Origin: Terana coerulea
Lineage: Eukaryota > Basidiomycota > Agaricomycetes > Polyporales > Phanerochaetaceae
Direction: 5' to 3'
Length of the DNA: 64,000 nucleotides
Assembly: GCA_024811115.1 (NCBI GenBank)
Contig: JAKOGH010001194.1
Span: forward strand, 186,001-250,000
The position numbers and the translations under genes are program-made. Under the pieces are notes generated by a model, which ran no database searches, had not been told where the DNA came from, and saw nothing but the letters and a program-made list of their open reading frames with translations. Shown one piece after another: positions 1 to 12,880 of the stretch; position 1 is the first letter of the stretch; the number at the start of each line of letters is the position of its first letter.

Positions 1-3000
1 GAGCTTGTTCCGGTGCGTCGCGCTTCGCAGACTCGGAGTGTTCTGCGGCCAATGACAGTTTCCCGTCAGGTTCGCCACACCTCTAGAAGTCACTATGAAC
101 TGGATCGGAGTCGTGGCAGCAATCGCTTCCGGTGCTGCCTTAGTATGTCTCTTACCTCACTTTGTTGATTCTCAGCTGACCGAGGGCGGAATCAGCCTTT
201 AATGTCGCTCCTTTTTGGACGGCTTGTTCAGTCCTTTGTTACATTCGGCACCGCGTTGCAGATCAACGACCAGTCGCAAATTCAATCCGCGGCATCATCC
301 TTCAAGCACCAAGCCGCCCTTAACGCTTCCTACCTCGTCTACATTGGTGGGTGTATCTGGCAAAAAATGGCATTAACTGCGACTCACGTATACATTAGGT
401 GTTGGTTCATTTGTGTGCACGTTCATTTACATGTACGTCTGGGTATACACCGGCGAGATTGGTGCCAAACGGCTTCGGGAGCGCTACCTCCGAGCGGTGC
501 TCAGGCAAGACGTCGCGTACTTTGACAACGTCGGCGCCGGTGAGGTCGCGACACGGATTCAGACAGACACGCGTACGCTACCGCTACTGCATATCCTGCC
601 TCCGATTTAACCAGTTTTCTGCAGATCTAGTACAGCTCGGAACGTCGGAAAAGGTCCCCCTTGTAGTCAGTTACATCGCGGCGTTCTTTACCGGTATGAT
701 ATTGGCCTACATCCGGTCCTGGAGGCTCGCGCTCGCGTTGACTTCGATGATTCCGTGCATCGGCATTACTGGCGCACTGATGAACAAGTTTGTGGCAGCC
801 TACAAGCAGTATGTACGGTGCTATGTCACACTTTCTAGTCCACTAATTCCTTCTTTCAGAGCGGCTCTCCAGTCCGTCGCCGCCTCCGGCACTATTGCTG
901 AAGAGGTCATCTCTACTGTGCGCACGGCCCAAGCGTTTGGAACACAGGAGATATTGTCAGAGGTATACGGCAAGCCGATCGACGTCGCTCGGATCGCCAA
1001 CGTTAAAGGTGGCGTCTTCCGCGGCGGAAGTTTGGCGGTGTTCTTCTTCGTCATCTACGCAGGATACGCTCTGGGTGAGTTACGCATCCTCATCTTGCGG
1101 AGCTAAGCGCTAACAGCTGTGTTTCAGCGTTCTCGTTTGGAACTACGCTCATCAACCGCGGTGAAGGTATAGCACCATTCCAGTTGCTTGAATTAGATGT
1201 GCTAATGCCCGATACCTGTTAGCCAATGCCGGTCAGGTCATCAACGTCTTCTACGCCATCCTTATCGGTTCGTTCTCATTGGCTCTGCTCGCTCCGGAGA
1301 TGCAAGGTAGGTTACGACACCCTGGAAATGTTAGGCATAACCGATTATTAACTGTGATCGTACCCAGCCATTACACACGCTCGCGGAGCCGCTGCGAAGC
1401 TCTACGAGACCATCGACCGCGTCCCGACAATCGACTCTGCCTCCGACAGCGGCGTGAAACCTAACGAATGCATCGGCGAGATTACCCTCGAGGACGTGAA
1501 GTTCAGCTACCCGTCCCGGCCCAACGTGCCCATCCTTAAGGGTCTCAACCTCAGGTTCCCCGCTGGCAAGACCGCGGCGCTCGTCGGCGCCTCGGGGTCG
1601 GGCAAGTCGACGATTATCTCGCTTGTGGAGCGTTTCTACGATCCGCTCTCGGGCACGGTCCGGCTCGACGGCCATGACCTTCGGGAACTCAACGTGAAGT
1701 GGCTCCGCTCGCAAATCGGACTCGTGTCGCAGGAGCCGACGCTGTTTGCGACGAGTATCCAGGGCAACGTCGAGCATGGTCTGGTCGGCACGAAGTGGGA
1801 GCATGCGTCCGCAGAAGAGAAGATGGCGCTGGTCAAGGCGGCGTGCATCAAGTCCAACGCCGACGGTTTCATCTCGAAGCTCCCGCTGGGCTACGGTACC
1901 TTGGTCGGAGAGCGCGGCTTCTTGCTGTCTGGCGGTCAGAAGCAGCGGATTGCGATTGCTCGTGCGATCGTGTCGGACCCCCGTATTCTGCTTTTGGACG
2001 AAGCCACAAGTGCATTGGATACCCAGAGCGAAGGTATTGTGCAAGACGCTTTAGACAAGGCCGCCGCCGGTACGTAGTTTTTTTTATTGCTCACGGATGT
2101 GACGAGGAAGCTGACTATGCTTTAGGCCGTACTACTATTACGATTGCCCACCGTCTCTCCACCATCAAGGACGCCGACTGCATCTACGTCATGGGCGACG
2201 GCCTCGTCCTCGAAGCGGGCACCCACAGCCAACTCCTCGCCGACGAATCCGGCGCGTACCACCGCCTCGTCCAGGCGCAGAAGCTGCGCGAGTCCAAGGA
2301 GCAGCAGGACGCCGCCGACGCCGAGGAGCAGGACCCGACGCTGCCCACCGCCGCGAAGGACGGCGGCGACTACGCCGCGCTCGCGAAGGAGGAGATCCCC
2401 CTCGGGCGCGTGCACACGAACCGCTCGCTCGCCAGCGAGATCCTCGCACAGCGGCAGCACACGCACGGCGGCGAGGCGGACTACTCGATGCTCTACCTCT
2501 TCCGCCGCATGGGCGCGATCAACGGCGACCAGTGGCGCAAGTACGCGGTCGGCACCGCCGCGGCGATCCTCAGCGGCGCCGTGTACCCGTCCTTTGGCAT
2601 CGTGTTCGGCAAGGCGGTCAACAGCTTCTCCGAGCTGGACCCGCACCAGCGGCGGCACGACGGCGACCGGAACGCCCTCTGGTATGTGGCAAATGCTCGT
2701 GGTGTGGTATTGTGGGGCTGAATGGATGCGTCGCAGGTTGTTCATTATTGCCATTGTCGCTTCGATTGCTGGAGGCATCCAGAACGCGTTATTCGGCGTT
2801 ACTGCCTCAGAGCTCACCAGCGAAGCTCCAGAGACTGAGCTTCCGGGCGATCCTCAGACAGGATAGTAAGTGTTCCCGACATGTTGACGCAGGATGATGG
2901 ACTTACCTTCATGTTCAGTTGAGTACTTCGACCAGGACCAGAACAGCGTAAGTGCACGTGGCCGGTCTGCCGGTGTTTGCCCTCACTAATGTTTTCTACG

Positions 3001-4983
3001 TATCAGACTGGGGCTTTGACGTCTGGTCTCAGCGACAAGCCCGAGAAGATTGAGGGCTTGGCTGGTGTCACGCTTGGCGCGTGAGTCTCTGCGCTCTGCG
3101 CCACCGCCACTGAAGGTTGCTAACGGCACTGTAGTATTATTCAAAGTATCTCGACCCTCATTTGCGGCTTCGCCATCGGATTGGCCTTCTCCTGGAAGCT
3201 CGGTCTCGTTGGCATCGCCTGCGCCCCGCTCATCGTCTCATCTGGATACATCCGTCTAGTGAGTACCAGCCTTGATTTATCGTAGCACACTCGTGCTAAG
3301 CATGTTACCTTTCCCAGCGCGTCGTCGTCCTGAAAGACAAGCAGAACAAGGCCGCCCACGAGTCGTCCGCGCAACTCGCCTGCGAGGCCGCCGGCGCGAT
3401 CCGCACCGTCGCCGCGCTGACGCGCGAGGACGACTGCTGCGCGATCTACGCGCAGAGCCTGGACGAGCCGCTGCGGAACTCGAAGAAGGCGGCGCTCTGG
3501 AGCAACCTGCTCTGGGCGGTCTCCCAGGCGATGATCTTCTTCGTCATGGGCCTCGTGTTCTGGTACGGCTCGCGGCTCGTCGCCGACCAGGAGTTCACGC
3601 CGTTCCACTTCTTCGTCACGCTCATGGTGCGTGCTCCGCGATGAGTCCGTGGTGCTGGTGGCTGACGGTGGTGTGGGTAGAGCACGGTCTTTCGCGTCGA
3701 TGCAAGCCGGCAACGTCTTCCAGTTCGTCCCGGACATGTCCTCCGCGAACGAGGCCGCCGCGGACATCATCACCCTGCTCGACTCGATGCCCACTATTGA
3801 CGCGCAGTCTGCGGAAGGCAAGGTCCCGCAGAAGGTGCAGGGCCGCATCCGCTTCGAGAACGTGCACTTCCGGTACCCGACCCGTCCTGGCGTCCGCGTT
3901 CTCCGCGATCTCAACCTCACTGTGGAGCCCGGTACATATGTTGCGTTGGTCGGCGCCAGTGGCTGCGGTAAGAGCACAACGTGGGTTTTCATGGTTGTGG
4001 TCGGTCGATGTGTGTACTGACTGTTCGCGAATAGTATCCAGCTCATCGAGCGTTTCTACGACCCTCTGCACGGCACTGTTTACGTATGTTGTTCGTTCAC
4101 TTTATTGCCGCCGTGGGCTAACCGAAATCATGTCCAGCTGGACGATGAACCTGTGACAGAACTGAATATCGCAGAGTACAGGAAGCAAATCGCATTGGTG
4201 TCGCAAGAGCCTGTACGTATAACATTCGCTGATCCGGTTAACGACGATGCTAACGACTTGGCCTGTAGACATTATATGCCGGTACCATTCGGTTCAACAT
4301 CTTGCTGGGTGCTACCAAGCCCGCGTCTGAGGTGACACAGGAGGAAATTGAAGAGGCTTGCCGCAATGCCAACATCCTGGAGTTCATCCAGTCGCTCCCT
4401 GAGTAAGTCCATTGGTTTTGCGATTGCCTGTAGGTAACATTTCAGTTAACGACCACTCGCAGTGGTTTCGACACGGATGTCGGCGGGAAGGGATCGCAGC
4501 TGTCTGGCGGCCAAAAGCGTAAGTGCACATTCGGGGTGCGGCTACTTCCACGTGCTGATTGTTCTGCTTGTATAGAACGTATCGCCATTGCCCGCGTGCG
4601 CTGCTGCGGAACCCGAAGGTGCTGCTGCTAGATGAGGTACGTGCTGTCCAGGCTTCCATCTATTATCGTCTGTTGATCGTCTTTGCAGGCGACTTCCGCG
4701 CTAGACTCGAACTCGGAGCGCGTCGTGCAAGATGCTCTCGACCGCGCCGCTCGCGGCCGCACCACGATCGCCATCGCACACAGGCTGTCCACGATTCAGA
4801 ACGCGGACTGCATGTCAGTGACCTACTTTTGTCGGCCGTGTGCGCTTGCTGACCCGCATGGTCATCCACAGATACTTCATCAAAGATGGTGCCGTCAGCG
4901 AGGCGGGCACGCATGACGAGCTGATCGCTCGTCGGGGAGGATACTATGAATATGTTCAGCTCCAGGCGCTGAGCAGGAAGTAA
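1..4983 (+). CDS. MDR/P-glycoprotein-type ABC transporter (ABCB full transporter), 5' partial
   Basis: Full-size ATP-driven exporter (TMD1-NBD1-TMD2-NBD2) of the P-glycoprotein/Ste6 type; membrane-located, substrate not predictable. The gene begins before the window. About 23 exons are visible (1-12, 70-142, 196-346, 399-572, 625-808, 860-1074, 1138-1166, 1223-1306, 1368-2069, 2126-2681, 2737-2865, 2919-2947, 3007-3080, 3135-3258, 3318-3626, 3681-3980, 4035-4083, 4138-4212, 4269-4402, 4463-4518, 4576-4636, 4689-4813, 4872-4983). NBD1 shows Walker [10 protein letters not shown], signature LSGGQK, Walker [13 protein letters not shown] and the H-loop AHRLST; NBD2 shows [15 protein letters not shown] and [11 protein letters not shown]. 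Three frame breaks interrupt the homology: one extra base near 2819, one extra T near 3692, and two extra bases at 4596-4597 between signature and Walker B. Either an eroding paralogue or, given the same pattern in neighbouring genes, assembly indels. TAA stop at 4981. Confidence 0.93.
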
Positions 4984-6732
4984 TGAGCTGGGAAAACCTC
5001 TGGGACTCTGGGATGCTTTAGTTACATTATACTATACCATAACACATTCGGAGGATATTGACTTATACGCAGGTAGGGACTGTAATGCAAATAGACTACT
5101 TTTTCATCACGCTATTGGAACCTGGGATATCACACGGACATGTTCTGATCCCTCGTTTCGTGATCAGCGCCAGTAAGTAGTACGGTTTCTTGGTAGTTCA
5201 TTGGGCCAAATGCGACTGGCCCTTCGAAGTGCCCAGACTTGGCCTAGACCGGTTGCTAACTTGAAGTGGAGTATCTTCGTTCGTCTATATATTCAGCAGA
5301 GTCTTGCTGGCACTGCTCCGAGAATAATTCGTGCTCGCTTGCTCACGTGTACGATTTGCGTCGGGCGCTGTTGCTAAATATAGGAGTCCAATCGCTCAGT
5401 GGAAGCTCGACTGGTCGGCAACCGGCTGATCGGCGACAAACGCCACAAAGTCGTCGGCATCCCAAACGTGTTCGGCCGCCCGGCGCTTGGGCTTGGGCTC
5501 GGCGACCACCCCGAATCTTCCACTCGGGTGTCCTCCAGTAAGACTTAAGACCCTGGCCGCTGAATCCCCCACAGGCGGAGCGCATTTGCTGCGGGGCTGT
5601 TACTTATTCTTGACGGCGACAGGTCGGTCTATCAAGGTTCAATGCCCTGTCTCCGCCGGTATCCCGACAAGTCGGCCGTTCAAGTTCCTACTTGTGCTTA
5701 TTTAGAGTCGACAGTTCGCGAAAGCTTCTGTAATTGGCGTGCTTAATAGACGAAGATCTACTGGCATGTGCTGCTGCCCTTTCACGGAATAATTGTAGCG
5801 CAATTATATAATAAGGCGTTATGCCCGGACCCCAGTGCCGTTTATCAAAAATTCAGTCTTCGCTACTGCTACGGAGACAGGCACTCTCAAGTACGGTGTC
5901 TCCACGAAGGGGATCAATGCCCTACGCAGGGCAGTGATGTTTCACACAACCGCATGCGGTGCATGCGGTTGAGAATGTTCGGGCGCTTTGCGTTACATTC
6001 CACCGTTTGACGTAACATTGCCTAATGAGTGCCTCGCTTCTACTCCGCTGGATAAGGTCTCCGAGTCTATTCATTTACATTTAGTCATTGGCACGCGCAT
6101 GAGTCCAGCCTTAACGCTTTTACCAGATTCAACTTACGAAAGTATATATTAGATTTATTTCTTTATGGCATGAGAGAGCGTCTCCTCGTTTAAATTAGTG
6201 CTCCGAGGAAATGTTGCAGCTTAAGGTCGCGCCCATCTCGCTAAGCAATGATCCACTTGCTTTCCCGCCATTGAATGGCACCTTAACGCTCAGTACTGCG
6301 ACGGTCACCGCACCTGCCAGTCGGGCAGTACTCACTCACGCTGCCCTCGGATCCAGATCTTACGTATGTGCTGGCGGTGTGATAAGACTTAGGCGATGCA
6401 TCACGCTGTCGCAGCAAGCGGCATCGCTTCCAATACACGCGCAAAGCTCAACAAACCTTTGATGCTTTTTGACAGGGTGTCTTATCCCTCAGTGCATTGC
6501 CTTATGTTCGTTGAGCGTATTTCATCTTTTCATTAAATTGCGCGCAGTAAGCAACAGTTCGCATGCACCATATATGGTGTCCTTGTCCCGTGCGAAATAA
6601 GTCCGCAGGGGTATAGGTTTTAAAATGCACCCGGCACCGACTGAACACAGTATCGACTAACAGACTTGAGACTATGAGGGTATATGTGAACGTAAAGTGT
6701 TCAGGCATTAACAGCCCTTTACTCGACAAAGC
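4984..6732. other. Intergenic, no gene supported
   Basis: About 1.75 kb between the ABC transporter stop and the 3' end of the GT8 gene. Only short, incoherent ORFs are present, with no recognisable domain or exon series. It holds one strong hairpin (5947-5971, listed separately). Otherwise I see nothing. Confidence 0.6.
5947..5971. repeat. Perfect 11-bp inverted repeat with 3-nt loop
   Basis: CAACCGCATGC at 5947-5957 and its exact complement at 5961-5971 flank the loop GGT. The stem contains the palindrome GCATGC on both sides. It could form a DNA or RNA hairpin. No gene lies close enough to assign a role; it could also be a dyad binding site. Confidence 0.8.
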
Positions 6733-7908
6733 TTACTGCATGTCCTCGCACACGGCCAACTTGGTCGCATACGTCGCGCGGGTCTCCCGCCAGTACGTGC
6801 CCCACAGCATGATCTCCTCGCGGTACAGCCCTCCGATCTCGCGCGCCGCCTCTTCCACCCGTTCGTGCACCTTGTTGAGCGGCACGGGCTTCCAACTATG
6901 TGAAACGAACGGCTTCGTGATCGTGTAGTGTATGGCGCGCAGCTCGTCCTGCAGCGCGCTCCACGTGCCGGGGGCTCGCTCTTTCATGGCCATGTTCCCG
7001 CTGTACGCGAACGGCAGCCGCAGGACGTCCGTCGCGAAGTACTGGTTCAGGAACGCCTGCTCGGCGTACTCTCGCGGGTAGCGTGCAAGCGGCAGGCTCT
7101 TGAGCATCGCGGCGTAGAGCTTGGCGTCCGGGCGGAGGAAGAGGAAGCCGGCGTTGAAGCCCATCGTGAAGCCGCGGTCCTTCCAGACGTCGGGCACGGC
7201 GGCGAAATTGTGCGGCAAGGAGAAGAGGTCGTCGAAGTTGCGCGTCGCGAGCATGTCCGAGTCCATGTACACGAGCGCCTCGACGGGGCCCGGCAGCGTA
7301 TCGGGCGACCACAGCGCCAGCTTCGTGTACTGGTCGAGGAAGTGCGCGTTGGCCATGTGGCCCTCGTCCGGCGGCGGGATGCGGTCGATGGGGTGCGGGA
7401 CGAACCCGGACGCAGTGGCGATGCAGAGCGCCTTCGCTGAGACTTTGGACGGGAGGTACAGGACGACGAGCTTCGCGGACGTGTTCGCGCGCCGCAGCGA
7501 GTGGCCCAGGGCGGCGACGCCGACGGCGTAGCTGTCGGTGTACAGGCTGGTGACGATGGCGAACTTCTCGGAGTTGACGTTCTGGGCGGCGGTAAGGCTG
7601 GCGAGTGTGTCGTTCAACATCGGGTACCGCTTCCTGCGCCATCCACGTCAGTGCCAGTCAAGGGCTGACGGAGCGTCGAGTAGTATTATAGTGACTCACA
7701 GATCTTGGTAGTCATCGAGTGGGTCGACAGGTGCCCGCCAGCTTCGTGTCAAGACCACACAGTTGAAGACGAGGGACCCAAATAATAACACCACAAAGAA
7801 ACATTGGAAGAAGAGAGCCCGTGGGCTGTGTCGTTTAACATAAGACACTTCCTGGAGTGCGAGCGGAACGTAGTAGTTACGGCGATTGGAAGAGAGTGTG
7901 AAGGTCAT
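6733..7908 (-). CDS. GT8-family glycosyltransferase with N-terminal membrane anchor
   Basis: Retaining glycosyltransferase of family GT8 (glycogenin/galactinol-synthase-like) that would use a nucleotide sugar; acceptor unknown. Two exons, complement(6733..7633, 7700..7908), about 369 aa. The short exon encodes a cytosolic tail and a hydrophobic segment at about residues 31-53 (FFVVLLFGSLVFN), so this is probably a type II Golgi/ER membrane protein. The catalytic domain starts with KFAIVTSLYTDSYAVGV; the DxD metal/nucleotide-binding motif is MDSDM (residues about 194-196), followed by the family-typical FNAGFLFLRP. The start at 7908 is chosen because it gives a short tail before the anchor; an in-frame ATG at 8043 would add 45 residues with no visible signal. 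No frame breaks. Confidence 0.88.
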
Positions 7909-10715
7909 GGCGGTAAGGAAAGGAGTTTGTACGCAGCAGCGGGGCCGAGCACCTGGGGAATCTTTATTGCCCCGCCTTGCCGTCGGAACTTGCCAGGCAA
8001 ACGGTCGGGTTGATCGGCAGAGCGCACAGAAGGCTCTATGCATGCTGCGCTCCCGTAAACGCTGTTACCACGACGAGATGGCGGTCAGACACCGCCCGCA
8101 ACCTTGTCATTTGGGACGCCGCGCGCAGTGCCCACGTACCACGGCTGTGGTACGTTGACATCCTGGGACCTCGTACGCAAGAGGCCGCGTTTCCAAGATG
8201 CAAACGCGAGCTGGCCGTTCGCATCCTGCAAATGACGCCCCGCCTCCATTGCGCGCGTCGAACTAAGCTTCGTGGCCCCAGCCATCGCAACCTACCCCGG
8301 TTTCATGTCGGTTCCGCCCGAGCCGGCCGGGGGATAGCTGCATTGTCGGAACGCGCAACGCGCTCCGTCGATGATTTGGTGCTCGGACCCCCTTGCGCTG
8401 GGATCCATGGCATGCCATCCCTACTGTGAGTGGGAGGGGCGCAAGATACTGCGCAGATCGATAGACTGCACAGGCGAGCGGCACCGGACACGCTCGCGAC
8501 GAGCAGATGCTGTTGATGGTGGCTGGACATGCACCAGATTAGCTTTCTGAGACTCCGTCCCTTGTTCCCTGCATGGCACATCAGCTTCTCCAACAGTGGC
8601 TATAACATTTATGTGGCACAAACATACCTGATAGGTAAGCGCCAAATGGACATGCGCTGATAATACAAACAGCAAACCACTCGCTGACTTCAAAAGGGTG
8701 GGCGTTTGATTCCCGTTACCGCCTGATCCCCTGTTTGAAGCTCCTGCATTATGAAATTCAGAGCGCTTCGGGCGAGAGCGTAGCGGCACTGCTCGGGTGC
8801 GGTTCGAAATTTGACTACAGAAATAACGTGTAGGGCGATGCGTCAGGCCATCCTAACAGAACTACTGACAGATTTTGATTGAGACGGATCAGACGGTGAA
8901 GTCGCCGAAACGAATAGTATTTGGCCAGTTTGTGGCGATTGGATTTTTCACTGCCGTGTGCCCAATCAATCTGTTCAGCAATGCAGGAGCACCGCCTCAC
9001 AACTGCGTAATGCACATGTTGGTTTGTCCTTTCGTTCAATGGATAAAGTGTGATTCTATGAGAGGTCGGCATAGCGTCAGCCTGGGCAGCTGTTGAGGTA
9101 ATGAGCCTCACCTTAGGAAATATGCAGGGCTAAGTATTGACTCCGCCACGCACTGCTTTTCGCAACGTCTTGTAGGACGTCGCTGTTACGATGGTAAGGG
9201 TCGAGATTGTCAGGCAAGGTGCACCACGATAGTAGTGAGCGGAGTTGTGTCGCAAATTTATACTGCACCCAAGACACATTCACGGACAGGGCCTTAAACC
9301 AAGATATGTCTGAAGCTGCACATAGTCAGCAAAGCGCGTCCACGGCAAGGTGTAAACTTACTTATTTGGTATCCTAGCCGCCACAAAACGCCACCATCCG
9401 ACGGTCTGATATTCTCACGGCACAGCCCACTCTCGTCAAACCCTCTGAAAAAGGCGCGGAAAGAAGTCTTGGCACACGAGCGTCCAATGAGATGTTCTGC
9501 GCCAAACATGTACGTACACCCTTGGAAGTACTCACAGCGGCGATTTGGCGACCACAATGCTTCCTGGAGGTATGCATCGGTGTATTTATACAGGACACGC
9601 GGCGGACACCGTAGCTTCGAAAGCTCGACAGGCCTGAGAGCAAGTGGTGCATCTGATGCGATATGTTGAAGGCAGACACAGTGTTCGAATGAGGCTGCTC
9701 CTGACAGACCATTTGTGTAGCTTTTGAGAACGTGTACTTGAACGACTGTGTACGAAATCTGCTTACCTTGCAGAGACACGGAAGGAGCCATGGCTCACTG
9801 GTTGTCTGCATGGTGTGCTGTACGAGCCACCTAAGGATCTGTACCGTGCTCGTGTATGACTATTGCATATTCTCGACTGTGATCCCAAGTTCTGTAGCAA
9901 AATATATCCGTAAGGCACTTGTTGACGGTGCCGTCTTGTTAGCATTGAGCCTTGCGCGTCCTTCAGGGTTCCTTGAAAGGAGCAGCCGTCCGTGTGCTTA
10001 AAAGCGATGATATATGGCGTATTCCAGTTTCCCAGGCATTATACGTCCAACAAAGGCCTTGTCTATGATGATTCGTAGATTCCAGAGGGTCGTAGTCGAC
10101 GTCGAGCACAGAGTTGGACGTTGGACTCGGACGGACGGACGAGATCTTGTCTCTCGAAGTGGACATGATGTTCTCACGCCTCCCGAGCTTTTTCTCGGCA
10201 AGCGCCGGGTCGGATCACGAGGCCGGCGCTTCAAGCGCTACAGCACTTGCCCTCTTCAAACTCGCTGTTGGCATCCATTTCAGCATACAACAACGACTTT
10301 CACATCGAAAGGGACTGCAGTACTCTGCAGATGATTTCATTGTATGACCAGAACACTAGTATTGACCGTTGCTGCCCATGCGTAGGAGGTCAGTACCGTG
10401 ATGACTGTCCTGCGCCTTTTCACTGACGGGTTCTGATGCAGGCGCATGACTCCCTGTGTAAACCACACAACTTTCGCCCAAATCATGCCCATTAAGTCGA
10501 TATAAATGGGCTCAGAGTCTTCATCGGGCTCTCAAGGCTGTAGCATTGATTTCGCTTAACTGTTTGTCAACGCTCGTGGCCCTCAGCGACTGGGTCTCTC
10601 GAAACCCCAAACTCGTCTCTAGGCTGTGTGCTCGATTCCCACTTTCACATATGCTCCATATATCTATCCTGCTAATTATGCTCCGTGAGGACCGCATATA
10701 CCCAGTATCTGACCC
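7909..10715. other. Long intergenic stretch without a supported gene
   Basis: About 2.8 kb between the GT8 gene and the first hydrophobin. ORFs overlap in all frames with no coherent exons or motifs. A 9-bp perfect dyad (ACGTACCAC, 8134-8142, and its complement at 8147-8155) is the only clear structure. It may hold promoter sequence of the GT8 gene and degenerate repeats I cannot recognise. Confidence 0.55.
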
Positions 10716-11161
10716 CTAGAGCGTAATAGGAACACAACCAATGCCAATCAAACCGCCCTATTGGATGCGTATATGGTGAGCATCTCTGGCGCGAAGTACC
10801 GCTCAAAGACTTACAAATTGAGTGTTAGAGCAGCAAACAGGGGATGCGTTGCAAGCGCTTCCGCTGCCCACGCCAATGACGCTGATGGGGGAGCACGTAA
10901 GGCCGATGAGCCCGGTGACGGGTCCGAGGACGATACCGAGCAAGCCAGCGAGCAGGCCAGCCTCGGCGGACTTGCTCTGCGCGCATACAGTCCACTTTGG
11001 TGAGTATATGCGTTGACGTAGGATGTAGCGGCGACACTCACGGATACGGTCGAGTTGCAGCATTGGATGCTGCCAGTGCTGCAGGACCCCGCGGCCTGGG
11101 GCATCGGCGTGGCGACCGCAAGAAGGGGGAGGGCAAGTAGGGTAGCGGCGGAGAACTTCAT
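10716..11161 (-). CDS. Class I hydrophobin (HYD1)
   Basis: Small secreted amphipathic protein that assembles at air-water interfaces and coats hyphae. Three exons, complement(10716..10757, 10815..10976, 11042..11161), 107 aa. Signal peptide [17 protein letters not shown] at the N-terminus. All eight cysteines are present with spacing C-X6-CC-X32-C-X13-C-X5-CC-X12-C-X5. The second exon (54 codons) carries the hydrophobic stretch between Cys3 and Cys4; the last exon encodes [17 protein letters not shown]-like element about 80 bp upstream. First of three same-strand genes (HYD1-3) with ATGs 1.5-1.65 kb apart, very similar signal peptide, exon sizes and 5' leader, indicating tandem duplication. 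Confidence 0.95.
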
Positions 11162-11240
11162 GGTGAAGGATGGGTTGGAGGCTGAGTTGTTGAACGACTG
11201 GGAGTTGTTCGACTGCAGATTCTGGCAAGGTGACTGTCCC

Positions 11241-11247
11241 TTTTATA
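11241..11247 (-). promoter_or_regulatory. TATA box of HYD1
   Basis: TATAAAA on the minus strand about 80 bp upstream of the HYD1 start codon. All eight hydrophobin genes here have such a box, which fits strong inducible transcription. Confidence 0.75.
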
Positions 11248-12353
11248 CGGTTTTCCGCGGCTGTAGTGTCGACTAACTTCCTTAAACAGCTCGTGTTCAT
11301 CCATTGGCTCCTTTCGATGCTAATGCCAGCGAGCCTCATGGACCGTCGCATCCTCGGGGCTCGACCGCGCGGGAAGAACACGCCCGAACACATGCCTGTC
11401 CGAAACCTTCGTTCTCCCACTTCTTCTCCACTGCCCTTCGCCGCTATTGAACACTTGGAACCATATCCGGAAGGTTAGCGCACTCTTAGTGGCTATTTCA
11501 GATGCTGACTTTCCAATTTCACCTTCGTCCTGCAGACAGGACATCGCATGCTGAGGCGACTAAGCCGCCGTGACCAGTTCGAGACTCTATGTTTTATCCA
11601 AGTCGGGAAGCTGATCGGCGCATGTCAGCAAAAAGTAAGCTGCACTCCGCAGTGCCGTTGTCTAGCCAGATTTTGACCAGTTTCCTCACTTCGTTCACCT
11701 CAGCTGTGCGTGTACTCATGACGCACCAGCGAACGGCATAAAATATCACTGGTCAATTTTGCCTACGTATCTTTGGCGATCAGAGGATCAGCTCACACTA
11801 TCCCATTTCACGGTCAAAACGTGAAATGGCTAAGATACCTCAGGTAACCCGCTCAACATTTAGCCAGTCGCGCTTCGACCTCGGAGGGAGTAAGAGCACG
11901 ATCTCGGCAAAGTAAGGCCCAGACCTCATCTAACCTTCCATTGAACTAGTACTCACGGATTCATAGATGTGTGAACTCCCATTGGCAATTCACGGTCGGG
12001 CGCATCCAAGAGCAAGGTACGTGTGACTGTAAGCTGCGTTAGGCCCGAGTACCGAAAGCTCCCAGTCTGCATCACGTGAAGAGATGCCTCAATCTGACTG
12101 AGGCCAGTAATCGTTCGCGGACCAATTTCGAACTCTACCACAAACTCCCGTTTTTCTGTCATTAATATTGATGTTAGAGCCCGTCCTTTTCGGAGTGAAA
12201 CAGATGGGCGCTGTGAATTCTGCGAGTCTCGAAGGTATGTATTCATTTGCGCAACTTCTTATACAACATCTCATCAAAACCAGAGCCGAAAATCAATCCG
12301 AAACAACTACAGCAGGGCCCGAGGGTGTCCGCTCGACCCGAAACAAAGACAGC
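11248..12353. other. Intergenic between HYD1 and HYD2
   Basis: Holds the HYD1 promoter and the HYD2 3' flank. No additional gene is supported. Confidence 0.55.
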
Positions 12354-12802
12354 TCAGAGAGTGATGGGAACGCAGCCGATGCCGATGAGGCCGCCCTGGG
12401 TTTGAAGGTGAGCGCTGCTATTTCCCTGCCAAGGATTTACCAACTCACCGCCTGGGTGTTGGAGCAGCAGACCGGCGATGCGTTGCAGGCGCTGCCAGAA
12501 CCGACACCAACGACGCTGATGGGGGAGCACGTCAGGCCGATGAGGCCAGTGATGGGACCGAGGACGATGCCAAGCAAGCCCGCGAGCAGGCCAGCCTCAG
12601 CGGAGGTGCTCTGCGCATACAATCAATTCTGGTGAATATATGCGTTGACCTGCGATGTAGCGGCGACACTCACGGATACGGTGGAGTTGCAGCATTGGAT
12701 GCTACCGGTGCTGCAGGACCCCGACGCAGGGGCGCCGCCAGGCATCTGTGTGGCGACCGCAAGAAGAGGGAGGGCGAGCAGGGTGGCAGCGGAGAACTTC
12801 AT
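12354..12802 (-). CDS. Class I hydrophobin (HYD2)
   Basis: Hyphal-surface hydrophobin closely related to HYD1 and HYD3. Three exons, complement(12354..12395, 12449..12610, 12674..12802), 110 aa. Signal peptide [18 protein letters not shown], then a short Gly/Pro/Ala linker (PGGAPASG) absent from HYD1 and HYD3. All eight cysteines present, with [29 protein letters not shown] and GIGCVPITL. The middle exon is again 162 bp and the last exon encodes exactly 13 residues plus stop. TATA box about 72 bp upstream of the ATG. No frame breaks. Confidence 0.95.
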
Positions 12803-12873
12803 TCTGGAGCTGGTGGGTCGAGTGTAGTTGAACGGCTGAGTTGGACTGGGGAATGTCTCTGGTGCGTCTCAGC

Positions 12874-12880
12874 TTTTATA
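12874..12880 (-). promoter_or_regulatory. TATA box of HYD2
   Basis: TATAAAA on the minus strand about 72 bp upstream of the HYD2 ATG. Confidence 0.75.

Noticed and set aside
1331..2044. 237-codon minus-strand frame opposite NBD1 of the ABC transporter
   Set aside because: Antisense shadow of a highly conserved coding region.
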